A stretch of DNA of 14,088 bases from Chitinophagaceae bacterium (GTDB taxonomy: Bacteria; Bacteroidota; Bacteroidia; Chitinophagales; Chitinophagaceae). The stretch lies in assembly GCA_025351145.1 (NCBI GenBank), contig JANXWM010000033.1, positions 1-14,088 of the forward strand, in the 5' to 3' direction. The notes under the pieces were generated by a model that searched no databases, was not told where the DNA came from, and saw nothing but the letters and a program-made list of their open reading frames with translations. This document shows positions 7,232-12,838 of the stretch, in pieces. Each line of letters starts with the position of its first letter. Position 1 is the stretch's first letter. The translations under genes and the position numbers were made by a program.

Positions 7232-8215
7232 ATGAAAAAAATCATTGTCATTGCAGCGTCTTTATTTTTTGCACAGTTACATGCACAGGTATATAAAGCC
7301 AATGAACCCCTTGTTCATACATTTTCTATAGTTGCAAGAGATTCAGCAACCGGCGAAATGGCTGTGGGTGTGCAGAGTCATTGGTTTAGTGTGGGCACAT
7401 TGGTTCCATGGGGAGAAGCAGGCGTGGGTGTTGTAGCAACACAAGCTTTTGTTGATAAATCTTACGGCGCAAAAGCATTAGCATTATTAAAGCTGGGCTA
7501 CACATCGCAACAAGCGCTGGACAGTTTATTAAAAGCCGATGCAGGAAGAGAAGTACGGCAGGTAGCGATTATGGATGCAAAAGGAAATGTGGCTGGCCAT
7601 ACCGGAAAGAACTGTATTCAATACGCATCTGATATACAGGGGGATAATTTTAGCGTGCAGAGTAATATGATGCTGGGGAACAAAGTTTGTGAAAACATGG
7701 CGGCTGCGTTTCGCGCTTCGTACGGAAAGCCTTTGGCTGAAAGGGTTTTGGCCGCATTAGATGCTGCGCAAAATGCCGGTGGCGATATTCGTGGCATGCA
7801 GGCCGCTGCATTAATAACTGTGCCGGGTACTGTAAACAATCAACCATGGAATGATAAGAGCATTGATGTAAGGGTTGATGATAACCCTCAGCCACTAAAA
7901 GAATTAAGGCGATTGTATAACTTATACATGGCTTACCAGCACATGAACAACGGCGATCTTGCTACAGAAAAAAATGATATGGAAGCTGCCATGAATGAAT
8001 ACCGTTCCGCTATGAAAATGTTTCCTTCCAATTTGGAAATGCAATACTGGACTGCCATTACGCTTGCCAATAATCATAAAGTAAATGAAGCATTGCCTAT
8101 GCTGAAGAAAATATTTGCAACAGATAAAAACTGGAAAGAACTTACCAAACGTTTACCACCTGTTGGGTTACTTACCGCTAACGAAAAAGAGCTTAAGCGA
8201 ATCATGAGCCTTTAA
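7232..8215 (+). CDS. Exported DUF1028 family protein with C-terminal helical (TPR-like) extension
   Basis: The protein has 327 residues. An N-terminal signal peptide (MKKIIVIAASLFFAQLHAQ) indicates export. Residues about 28-225 match DUF1028: the start motif HTFSIVARDSATGEMAVGVQS (29-49), GVGVVATQAFVDKSYG, GHTGKNC (122-128), VQSNMML (142-148) and GGDIRGMQAAALI (183-195). DUF1028 is generally placed with the Ntn-hydrolase-like folds, in which an N-terminal Thr, Ser or Cys exposed by cleavage is the nucleophile; Thr30 would be the candidate here, which is inference. Residues about 230-327 are helical and resemble one or two tetratricopeptide repeats (EAAMNEYRSAMKMFPSNLEM, then NEALPMLKKIF). The substrate is unknown. 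The following gene starts 71 bases downstream on the same strand, so they may be co-transcribed. Confidence 0.85.
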   Translation: MKKIIVIAASLFFAQLHAQVYKANEPLVHTFSIVARDSATGEMAVGVQSHWFSVGTLVPWGEAGVGVVATQAFVDKSYGAKALALLKLGYTSQQALDSLLKADAGREVRQVAIMDAKGNVAGHTGKNCIQYASDIQGDNFSVQSNMMLGNKVCENMAAAFRASYGKPLAERVLAALDAAQNAGGDIRGMQAAALITVPGTVNNQPWNDKSIDVRVDDNPQPLKELRRLYNLYMAYQHMNNGDLATEKNDMEAAMNEYRSAMKMFPSNLEMQYWTAITLANNHKVNEALPMLKKIFATDKNWKELTKRLPPVGLLTANEKELKRIMSL

Positions 8216-8286
8216 AAAAATCTTTAAAACCCTTTGTTACTGTTAGCATGTTTTGTACGACACATAACTATTAAAAACATCTAACA

Positions 8287-8874
8287 ATGAAAACATCACA
8301 AGTATTGAGTAAAGTAAGTGGAATTAAACTTGCTTTCGATCCATCATGGATTGATGGTTGCCCCGGATGCCCCGGCCCCATCTTTCACGAAGCTATCGGC
8401 GATTATATTGTTGCCGGATTATTAAAACAAATTGCTGTAAAATTCAGCGACAGATCAGTTGGTGAAAGAATGCATGAGCTATCAAAACAGATGGCATATC
8501 ATGCTTCAAAAGGGCTGATAAATGGCTGGGAAGACGGCGACGATATTTGCCCGCCATGGTTTGGCCCGCATTGGCACGGCCCCATACCGGTACCAGAACC
8601 AAACCCCCAGCCATGGCTCGAAGCTGACAAAGCAGCAGCCATAAACCCCATTGAGGTTGCAAAGTTTTCCCAGGGTATGAGCGAATTAATGCTGGCCGGA
8701 GCTTTAAAACACCTCGCCGAGCTTACTACAAATGAAGCATTCAGTAATGAAATATTCACCATTGGCCAGTCAGTAGTTAAAGGTGCATCAGACAGGGTTT
8801 ATGATGAGTATTGCGGCACAGTGCCCTACCCACGCCCAAGGCCACACTATAACCAGGAATTTATAGAACAATAA
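8287..8874 (+). CDS. Unrecognised protein with an internal duplication and Pro/Trp-rich linkers
   Basis: The protein has 195 residues and I do not recognise its family. There is no signal peptide or membrane segment. A DGCPGCPGP stretch near residues 23-31 holds two closely spaced cysteines. Two helical units align without gaps at an offset of 94 residues: IVAGLLKQIA (41-50) with MLAGALKHLA (135-144), and HAS (72-74) with GAS (166-168). Each unit is followed by a cysteine (88, 176) and a proline-rich segment: CPPWFGPHWHGPIPVPEPNP after the first and VPYPRPRPHYNQ after the second. This indicates an ancient tandem duplication. The gene follows the DUF1028 gene and is closed by a strong terminator, so the pair probably forms a transcription unit. 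A repeat scaffold or a metal- or peptide-binding role are guesses only. Confidence 0.75.
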   Translation: MKTSQVLSKVSGIKLAFDPSWIDGCPGCPGPIFHEAIGDYIVAGLLKQIAVKFSDRSVGERMHELSKQMAYHASKGLINGWEDGDDICPPWFGPHWHGPIPVPEPNPQPWLEADKAAAINPIEVAKFSQGMSELMLAGALKHLAELTTNEAFSNEIFTIGQSVVKGASDRVYDEYCGTVPYPRPRPHYNQEFIEQ

Positions 8875-8887
8875 ATCGGGGTTATAA

Positions 8888-8927
8888 AAATAAAACAGCC
8901 GCTTGTTTACAGGCGGCTGTTTTATTT
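8888..8927 (+). terminator. Strong intrinsic terminator
   Basis: A perfect 15-bp stem pairs 8888-8902 with 8913-8927 (core CAGCCGC/GCGGCTG) around a 10-base loop. The right arm carries TTTTATTT and more Ts follow. It begins 13 bases after the stop of the gene ending at 8874 and closes that unit. The A-rich left arm would give a T-rich tail on the other strand too, so it could work in both directions. Confidence 0.9.
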
Positions 8928-8936
8928 TATATAGAA

Positions 8937-8994
8937 AATTTGTTTACCCAACTTTATTACTGCTATCATCGCCTCTTGCGTCGCACTCTTGTAC
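8937..8994 (-). repeat. Dispersed 58-bp-type repeat, copy 5
   Basis: Box 2 (on the minus strand GTTGGGTAAACAAATT) is at 8952-8937 and box 1 (GTACAAGAGTGCGACGCAAG) at 8994-8975. It is followed on the plus strand by ATTCGG. It pairs with copy 6 as a 20-bp perfect inverted repeat, extended to roughly 35-40 bp with mismatches, flanking the ABC ATPase gene. Confidence 0.87.
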
Positions 8995-9042
8995 ATTCGG
9001 TAATTCTATTCGGCAATGTGCATCAACCTAATAAGTGCCAAC

Positions 9043-9095
9043 CAGCAGTTTAGTTTAACTGCTGCATCGAAACAGAACAACGGGTGTATCGAAAC
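9043..9095. promoter_or_regulatory. Inverted repeat plus two direct ATCGAAAC boxes upstream of the ABC ATPase gene
   Basis: CAGCAGTT (9043-9050) and AACTGCTG (9057-9064) form an 8-bp perfect inverted repeat with a 6-base loop. Immediately after, ATCGAAAC occurs at 9066-9073 and again at 9088-9095, a 22-base period or about two helical turns. This lies 50-100 bases upstream of the candidate -7 box and could be a regulator-binding region. No factor can be named. Confidence 0.35.
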
Positions 9096-9143
9096 CGTAC
9101 ATTTTTTTTATTCTTCACAATACAACTCATTGCTTTTCAGGTA

Positions 9144-9151
9144 TAAATTTG
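9144..9151 (+). promoter_or_regulatory. Candidate Bacteroidota -7 box for the ABC ATPase gene
   Basis: TAAATTTG matches TAnnTTTG exactly and lies 54 bases upstream of the ATG at 9206. No convincing TTG sits at the -33 distance. A second, weaker candidate (CATATTTG, 9159-9166) is nearby. Confidence 0.4.
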
Positions 9152-9205
9152 ATTGGCACATATTTGTAACATACTATCAGGATATAAAAACTACAAACAA
9201 AATAC

Positions 9206-9877
9206 ATGATAGACTTAAAACACATTTCAAAATGGATAACGGTTGGCGGGGTACGCACTTTTCTTTTAAAAGACGTGAACCTCTCAATTAAGGAAGGTGA
9301 ATTCATTTCTATTATGGGCCCTTCAGGTTCGGGAAAATCTACATTGCTTAATATTATCGGTATGCTCGATGGCTTTGATGAAGGGGAATACTTATTTGTT
9401 CATGAAGCCGTTCATTTGCTTAAAGAAAAACACCGGTCCCAGTTATACAAACAATATATCGGCTTTGTATTCCAGGCATATCACCTTATTGATGAGCTTA
9501 CCGTTTATGAAAATATTGAAACACCGTTGCTGTACCAAAGTGTAAAAACAAGTGAGCGCCAGGCAATTGTTGCAGATATTTTAGACCGCTTTCAAATCGT
9601 TGGTAAAAAGAATTTATTTCCATCGCAGCTTTCTGGTGGGCAACAGCAATTGGTGGGCATAGCAAGGGCGCTTGTTAGCAAACCCAAACTGATTCTTGCC
9701 GATGAGCCTACAGGTAATTTAAACAGTAAACAGGGTGAAGAAATAATGGACCTTTTTAAAAAATTAAACGAAGAAGACGGCGTAACCATTATACAGGTTA
9801 CACACAGTGAAAAAAATGCAGCTTACGGCAAACGTATTATTCATTTGCTGGATGGCAGGATTGAAAAAGAAGAATAG
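9206..9877 (+). CDS. ABC transporter ATP-binding protein, LolD/MacB/FtsE type
   Basis: A cytoplasmic ATPase subunit of 223 residues, the usual size for this group. Walker A GPSGSGKST is at 38-46, the Q-loop Gln90 in FVFQAYHLI, the signature LSGGQQQ at 142-148, Walker B LILADEP at 162-168, and the switch His200 in VTHS. The pattern ADEPTGNLNS is typical of the MacB/LolD family, which powers lipoprotein release or mechanotransmission-type export. Two departures are visible: the D-loop reads NLNS where NLDS is usual, and the residue after LSGGQQQ is Leu where Arg is common. No permease gene is next to it; the following gene encodes a TolC-like channel. Repeat copies 5 and 6 flank the gene. Confidence 0.93.
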   Translation: MIDLKHISKWITVGGVRTFLLKDVNLSIKEGEFISIMGPSGSGKSTLLNIIGMLDGFDEGEYLFVHEAVHLLKEKHRSQLYKQYIGFVFQAYHLIDELTVYENIETPLLYQSVKTSERQAIVADILDRFQIVGKKNLFPSQLSGGQQQLVGIARALVSKPKLILADEPTGNLNSKQGEEIMDLFKKLNEEDGVTIIQVTHSEKNAAYGKRIIHLLDGRIEKEE

Positions 9878-9936
9878 TTTTTTACCTGCCGCGGCTATGT
9901 TGCTCTTGGCTGTTGCAGTTGATTTATATTCCGAAC

Positions 9937-9995
9937 GTACAAGAGTGCGACGCAAGGAACGATGAGAAAAAAATCAACAGTTGGGTTCATAAAAA
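9937..9995 (+). repeat. Dispersed 58-bp-type repeat, copy 6
   Basis: Box 1 (GTACAAGAGTGCGACGCAAG) is at 9937-9956, preceded by CCGAAC. Box 2 (GTTGGGTTCATAAAAA) is at 9980-9995. It lies between the ABC ATPase gene and the TolC gene, ending 23 bases before the latter's ATG, so it would be in the leader of any joint transcript. Confidence 0.87.
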
Positions 9996-10018
9996 TAAAG
10001 AATTGAAATATAAGAAGC

Positions 10019-11458
10019 ATGAAAAAGAAGCATTTGATTTTATGGGTATTCTGTTTTGTGTTGATACAAAATATTTTTGCGCAGGATACTGCTGTATTGC
10101 AGGGCAGGCTTACATTACAGCAATGTGTAGAAGCTGCAATAAAAAATAACCGACAGGTAAACCTGTCAGGCTTTCAATCAGAAAAAGACCAGATAAACTG
10201 GCAGCAGGCTAAGGGTAACCAGTTACCATTTATATCAGGAAGTATATCGCATGGTATAAACCAGGGACGCAGTATTGACCCGTTTAGCAATGGTTATGTA
10301 AACCAGAATATAACCTTTGCAAATTATGGTCTTAATGCAAGCATTAGTTTATGGAATGGTTCTGCGATTCAAAATAATATTAAGCAAAACCTGCTAAGTT
10401 TTGAAGCCAGTAAAATGGACTGGCAACAGCAGAAAGACAACATCACCATAAGTGTAATACTTGCTTATTTAAGTGTGCTTAATAATGAAGAGCAACTAAA
10501 TGCTTCTGTAAAACAGGCGGATGTTACCCGCAACCAAGTGGAGCGGTTAGACGTGCTGAATAAAGACGGCGCAATTTTGCCGGCTACTTATTACGATTTA
10601 AAAGGCCAGCTTGCCAATGATGAACTGAATGTGGTTACACTTACCAATACACTTGAATCGAGCAAGCTTGACCTTGCACAATTAATGAATGCAGCTTACT
10701 CAAAAGATATGCGGCTTGATAAAATTGATGATGCCATGATTACTGTTTTATACGATGCAACGGTTGAGCAGATTTATCAGCAGTCGCTTCAGCAACTGGC
10801 ATTGGTAAAAGCCGCTGACCTGCGTAAAGAAAGTGCAGAAAAAGGTTTAAAAGCCGCGAAGGGTTTGCTTTACCCAACACTTAGTTTAAATGGCGGATTG
10901 GGTACTAATTATTCGAGTATCGCTGCACTGCAGCAATTAGCAACTACATCGGATAAACCAACGGATGCTTACATTTTGTATAACAGCGAAAAGCTTGCTG
11001 TGGTTGCCCCGCAGAGTACTTATAACAGCCAGAAAATTTCTTATGGCGACCAATGGAGCAATAACTTTAACTCTTATGTAAGCCTTGGTTTGCAGATACC
11101 GATTTTAAACGGGCTGCAATCGAAAAACCGGGTTAACCAGGCAAAGATTACGGAGAAACAATCAACCTTTGAAGCCAATACAACCAAGATAGAATTAAGG
11201 CAAAGCATTGAACAGGCATACTTAAATATGACTGCTGCTTTTAACCGTTATCAAAAATTATCGTCTCAGGTGGAAGACTTTACAGAATCATTCCGCTCTG
11301 CAGAAGTTCGTTTTAATGCAGGCGCTGTTACCTCTGTTGAATATTTGATTGCAAAAAATAATTTAGACCGTTCTGCCATTAATCTTATTGCTGCCAGGTA
11401 CGATTATGTGCTTAGAACAAAAGTGCTTGATTTTTACCAGGGCAAGCTTACATTTTAA
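10019..11458 (+). CDS. TolC family outer-membrane efflux protein
   Basis: The protein has 479 residues. The signal peptide (MKKKHLILWVFCFVLIQNIFAQ, cleavage probably after FAQ) is followed by LTLQQCVEAAIKNNRQV, the usual start of the outer-membrane efflux protein domain. The domain occurs twice: an N-terminal half to about residue 225 with a beta-strand segment (ITFANYGLNASISLWNGS), and a C-terminal half from about 240 with its counterpart (SYVSLGLQIPILNGLQSKNRVNQAK) and long helices rich in Gln and Ala. Family members form trimeric channels that pass substrates from a periplasmic adaptor out of the cell. It is co-oriented with the ABC ATPase gene, 141 bases downstream and separated by repeat copy 6, so joint function is likely. 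No membrane-fusion protein is in the window. Confidence 0.93.
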   Translation: MKKKHLILWVFCFVLIQNIFAQDTAVLQGRLTLQQCVEAAIKNNRQVNLSGFQSEKDQINWQQAKGNQLPFISGSISHGINQGRSIDPFSNGYVNQNITFANYGLNASISLWNGSAIQNNIKQNLLSFEASKMDWQQQKDNITISVILAYLSVLNNEEQLNASVKQADVTRNQVERLDVLNKDGAILPATYYDLKGQLANDELNVVTLTNTLESSKLDLAQLMNAAYSKDMRLDKIDDAMITVLYDATVEQIYQQSLQQLALVKAADLRKESAEKGLKAAKGLLYPTLSLNGGLGTNYSSIAALQQLATTSDKPTDAYILYNSEKLAVVAPQSTYNSQKISYGDQWSNNFNSYVSLGLQIPILNGLQSKNRVNQAKITEKQSTFEANTTKIELRQSIEQAYLNMTAAFNRYQKLSSQVEDFTESFRSAEVRFNAGAVTSVEYLIAKNNLDRSAINLIAARYDYVLRTKVLDFYQGKLTF

Positions 11459-11460
11459 AC

Positions 11461-11704
11461 TTACTGTTTCTCATCATCTTTACGAGGAATGATCACTTCA
11501 TCCGGTGTTCCGGATGGATCACCGTCGTGATCCCCTTGGAATCACCACTTCATCGGGTGTTATCTCATTTATTTCATCCGGAATTTTTACCGGAATCACC
11601 ACTTCATCGGGTTCTTTATCCGGTACTTCTGCATCGTGCCTAGGGATAATTACTTCATCGATTTCTTTTTCAAATTTTCGTTGATCTTTCTTTTCGGTTT
11701 CCAT
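11461..11704 (-). pseudogene. Small acidic repeat protein (DEVVIPR repeats) broken by a one-base frameshift
   Basis: The intact frame from the ATG at 11704 stops early at 11519-11521. Removing one base from the CCCC run at 11532-11535 (GGGG on the coding strand) restores a continuous 80-residue frame ending at the TAA at 11463-11461. The restored protein carries four imperfect copies of DEVVIPR: DEVIIPRHD, PDEVVIPVKIPDE, TPDEVVIPRDHDGDP and TPDEVIIPRKDDEKQ. The repeat continuing exactly across the shift is strong evidence that this is one gene. A 21-base direct repeat (11538-11558 and 11592-11612) underlies two of the units. The N-terminus is charged (METEKKDQRKFEKEI), with no signal or membrane segment. 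It converges on the TolC gene with only two bases between stop codons. Function is unknown. The shift may be a real mutation, programmed, or a sequencing error. Confidence 0.7.
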
Positions 11705-12060
11705 AAAATTTAAATTTAAAAGTTATTCAAAAACAATATTCACAACCGGTTATAATTAATGTTAATCCTTGCTATATAATATCAAAAATCAAACAACAGT
11801 TTTGTAACCCGGTATTTATGCCACAAGGGACTCCATATAAAAAATTAAGGGCTGTTTTTTGCCGTATTATTTCTACAAACTGTTGATTATATGCCTCAAA
11901 AAAAAGGGATAAAAGTCAACTTGTTTGGTTTGCATTGTGCTTCAGCATTATTGCAAACCTTTTCGTTTCTGGTATAAGTTACCTTATTATACTGCCTGCA
12001 TATAGCTGCACAATAAATGCAGTGTTGATTGCACAATGCTGCATATTGATCCTGCAGCAG

Positions 12061-12118
12061 AAGAGTGCGACGCAAGAGAAGGATCATAGTAGTAATGCAG
12101 TCTGGTTAATAAAAAAAA
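12061..12118 (+). repeat. Dispersed 58-bp-type repeat, copy 7
   Basis: Box 1 lacks its first four bases (AAGAGTGCGACGCAAG, 12061-12076) and box 2 (CTGGTTAATAAAAAAAA, 12102-12118) is divergent. It faces copy 8 across 25 bases. Confidence 0.8.
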
Positions 12119-12143
12119 CATTGTACATTTTATGCTGCGTTAA

Positions 12144-12199
12144 TTTTTTTGAACCGGGCGTATGGGTATTTCAATTAAGCTTTACTTGCGTCGCACACT
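12144..12199 (-). repeat. Dispersed 58-bp-type repeat, copy 8
   Basis: On the plus strand, box 2 (TTTTTTTGAACCGGGC) is at 12144-12159 and box 1 (CTTGCGTCGCACACT) at 12185-12199, with AAGCTTTA between them as in copies 3 and 4. With copy 7 it forms an inverted pair of about 140 bp. Confidence 0.85.
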
Positions 12200-12351
12200 G
12201 CAACGTTCCGGTCTTTAATCAGCATTATAAAATCATAATTGCTGCAACATACTTTTTAAGAAAGTTTTAAAAAATAAAATTGGCAATTCCTGTTTTTTTC
12301 AGGCATCCGTTTTGTTTAAAAAGAACTATTGAACAACAAAAAAAGACAACT

Positions 12352-12732
12352 ATGCAAACACCAATCACGATGACATCGCTGCTTTCTATTTTAGAAAAAT
12401 TAAGAATAAGAAAGCAGGATAACGAATTTAAAATGACGCCTGAAGGTTTTACTGCCGGCAAGGGTAAAGTATACCAGGCCGAAGAGTTAAAAATTATAAA
12501 AACCTACCGGTTTGAAGGTGATGAATCAAGCCCCTCAGATTCGTCTATTATTTATTTGATTGAAGCCAATGACGGATTGATTGGTTACAGTTTAGATGCC
12601 TATGGTGTTTACAGTAACCACGATGAGGAAGACGGCTATGATGAGTTTATAAGAAAGCTTTCCATGGAAGAACGTGATGAACAGCAAATCTTTGGAGAAG
12701 GAGATTTAAAACCAGCCGATATTCATCAATAA
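12352..12732 (+). CDS. Small acidic conserved Bacteroidota protein
   Basis: 126 residues from the ATG at 12352; an in-frame ATG at 12280 would add 24 residues of unlikely composition, and ATG 12370 is also possible. The sequence pattern, an N-terminal helix (MTSLLSILEKLRIRKQDNEF), then KTYRFEGDESSPSDSSIIYLIEANDGLIGYSLDAYGVYS, matches a small Bacteroidota family that databases often label phosphoribosylpyrophosphate synthetase. The protein is far too short for that enzyme and shows no PRPP-binding or ATP-binding motif, so the label should not be taken as a function. The C-terminal third is highly acidic (DEEDGYDEF, EERDEQQIFGEGD). There is no signal peptide. It converges with the membrane-protein gene on its right. 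Confidence 0.75.
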   Translation: MQTPITMTSLLSILEKLRIRKQDNEFKMTPEGFTAGKGKVYQAEELKIIKTYRFEGDESSPSDSSIIYLIEANDGLIGYSLDAYGVYSNHDEEDGYDEFIRKLSMEERDEQQIFGEGDLKPADIHQ

Positions 12733-12745
12733 ACTAAAGGCCTGT

Positions 12746-12792
12746 CGGGCAGGTAAATATAAATGGCCGTCGCCTTTATGTTTACCTGCCTG
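12746..12792. terminator. Long stem-loop between convergent genes
   Basis: Arms 12746-12763 and 12775-12792 pair over 18 bases with two imperfections (GGCAGGTAAA against TTTACCTGCC), and the 11-base loop contains a further GGC/GCC pair. It lies 14 bases after the plus-strand stop and 47 bases from the minus-strand stop. It could stop or stabilise both transcripts, but no clear T-run follows it on either strand, so it is not a textbook intrinsic terminator and could instead be a palindromic repeat. Confidence 0.5.
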
Positions 12793-12838
12793 ATGCTGGG
12801 CTAATAATAGCGTAAAAGAGAAGGGGCAATAAAACTTT

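Larger units (their letters stand above)
8875..9205. other. Non-coding gap upstream of the ABC ATPase gene
   Basis: 331 bases without a convincing gene. From left to right it holds the hairpin terminator, repeat copy 5, an inverted repeat with two direct ATCGAAAC boxes, and a candidate -7 box. All are listed separately. Confidence 0.6.
11705..12351. other. Long non-coding gap
   Basis: 647 AT-rich bases without a gene I can support. It contains repeat copies 7 and 8, and an 8-bp inverted repeat GGTTTGCA (11927-11934) / TGCAAACC (11952-11959) with a 17-base loop followed by TTTT, possibly a weak terminator. The segment 11705-11920 should hold the promoter of the small minus-strand gene, but I find no exact TAnnTTTG box there. 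Confidence 0.5.

Noticed and set aside
9016..9291. 91-codon open frame overlapping the start of the ABC ATPase gene
   Set aside because: It covers the promoter region and then overlaps the real gene in another frame; the ATPase motifs are all in the other frame.
8937..9995. A composite transposon carrying the ABC ATPase gene between repeat copies 5 and 6
   Set aside because: The flanking inverted repeats belong to a family also found at six other places without such cargo, there is no transposase, and no target-site duplication is apparent at the outer ends.
1686..12199. A CRISPR array or integron attC series as explanation of the repeats
   Set aside because: Copies are hundreds to thousands of bases apart in both orientations with unrelated full-size genes between them, which fits neither regular spacers nor gene cassettes, and no cas or integrase gene is present.
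11935..12270. 111-codon plus-strand open frame in the long gap
   Set aside because: It runs straight through repeat copies 7 and 8, has erratic cysteine- and isoleucine-rich composition, no start signal, and no family resemblance. The openness is best explained by AT-rich repeat DNA.
12280..12351. Upstream ATG for the small acidic protein at 12280
   Set aside because: The extra 24 residues look like translated AT-rich leader, and the family's conserved part starts shortly after the ATG at 12352.
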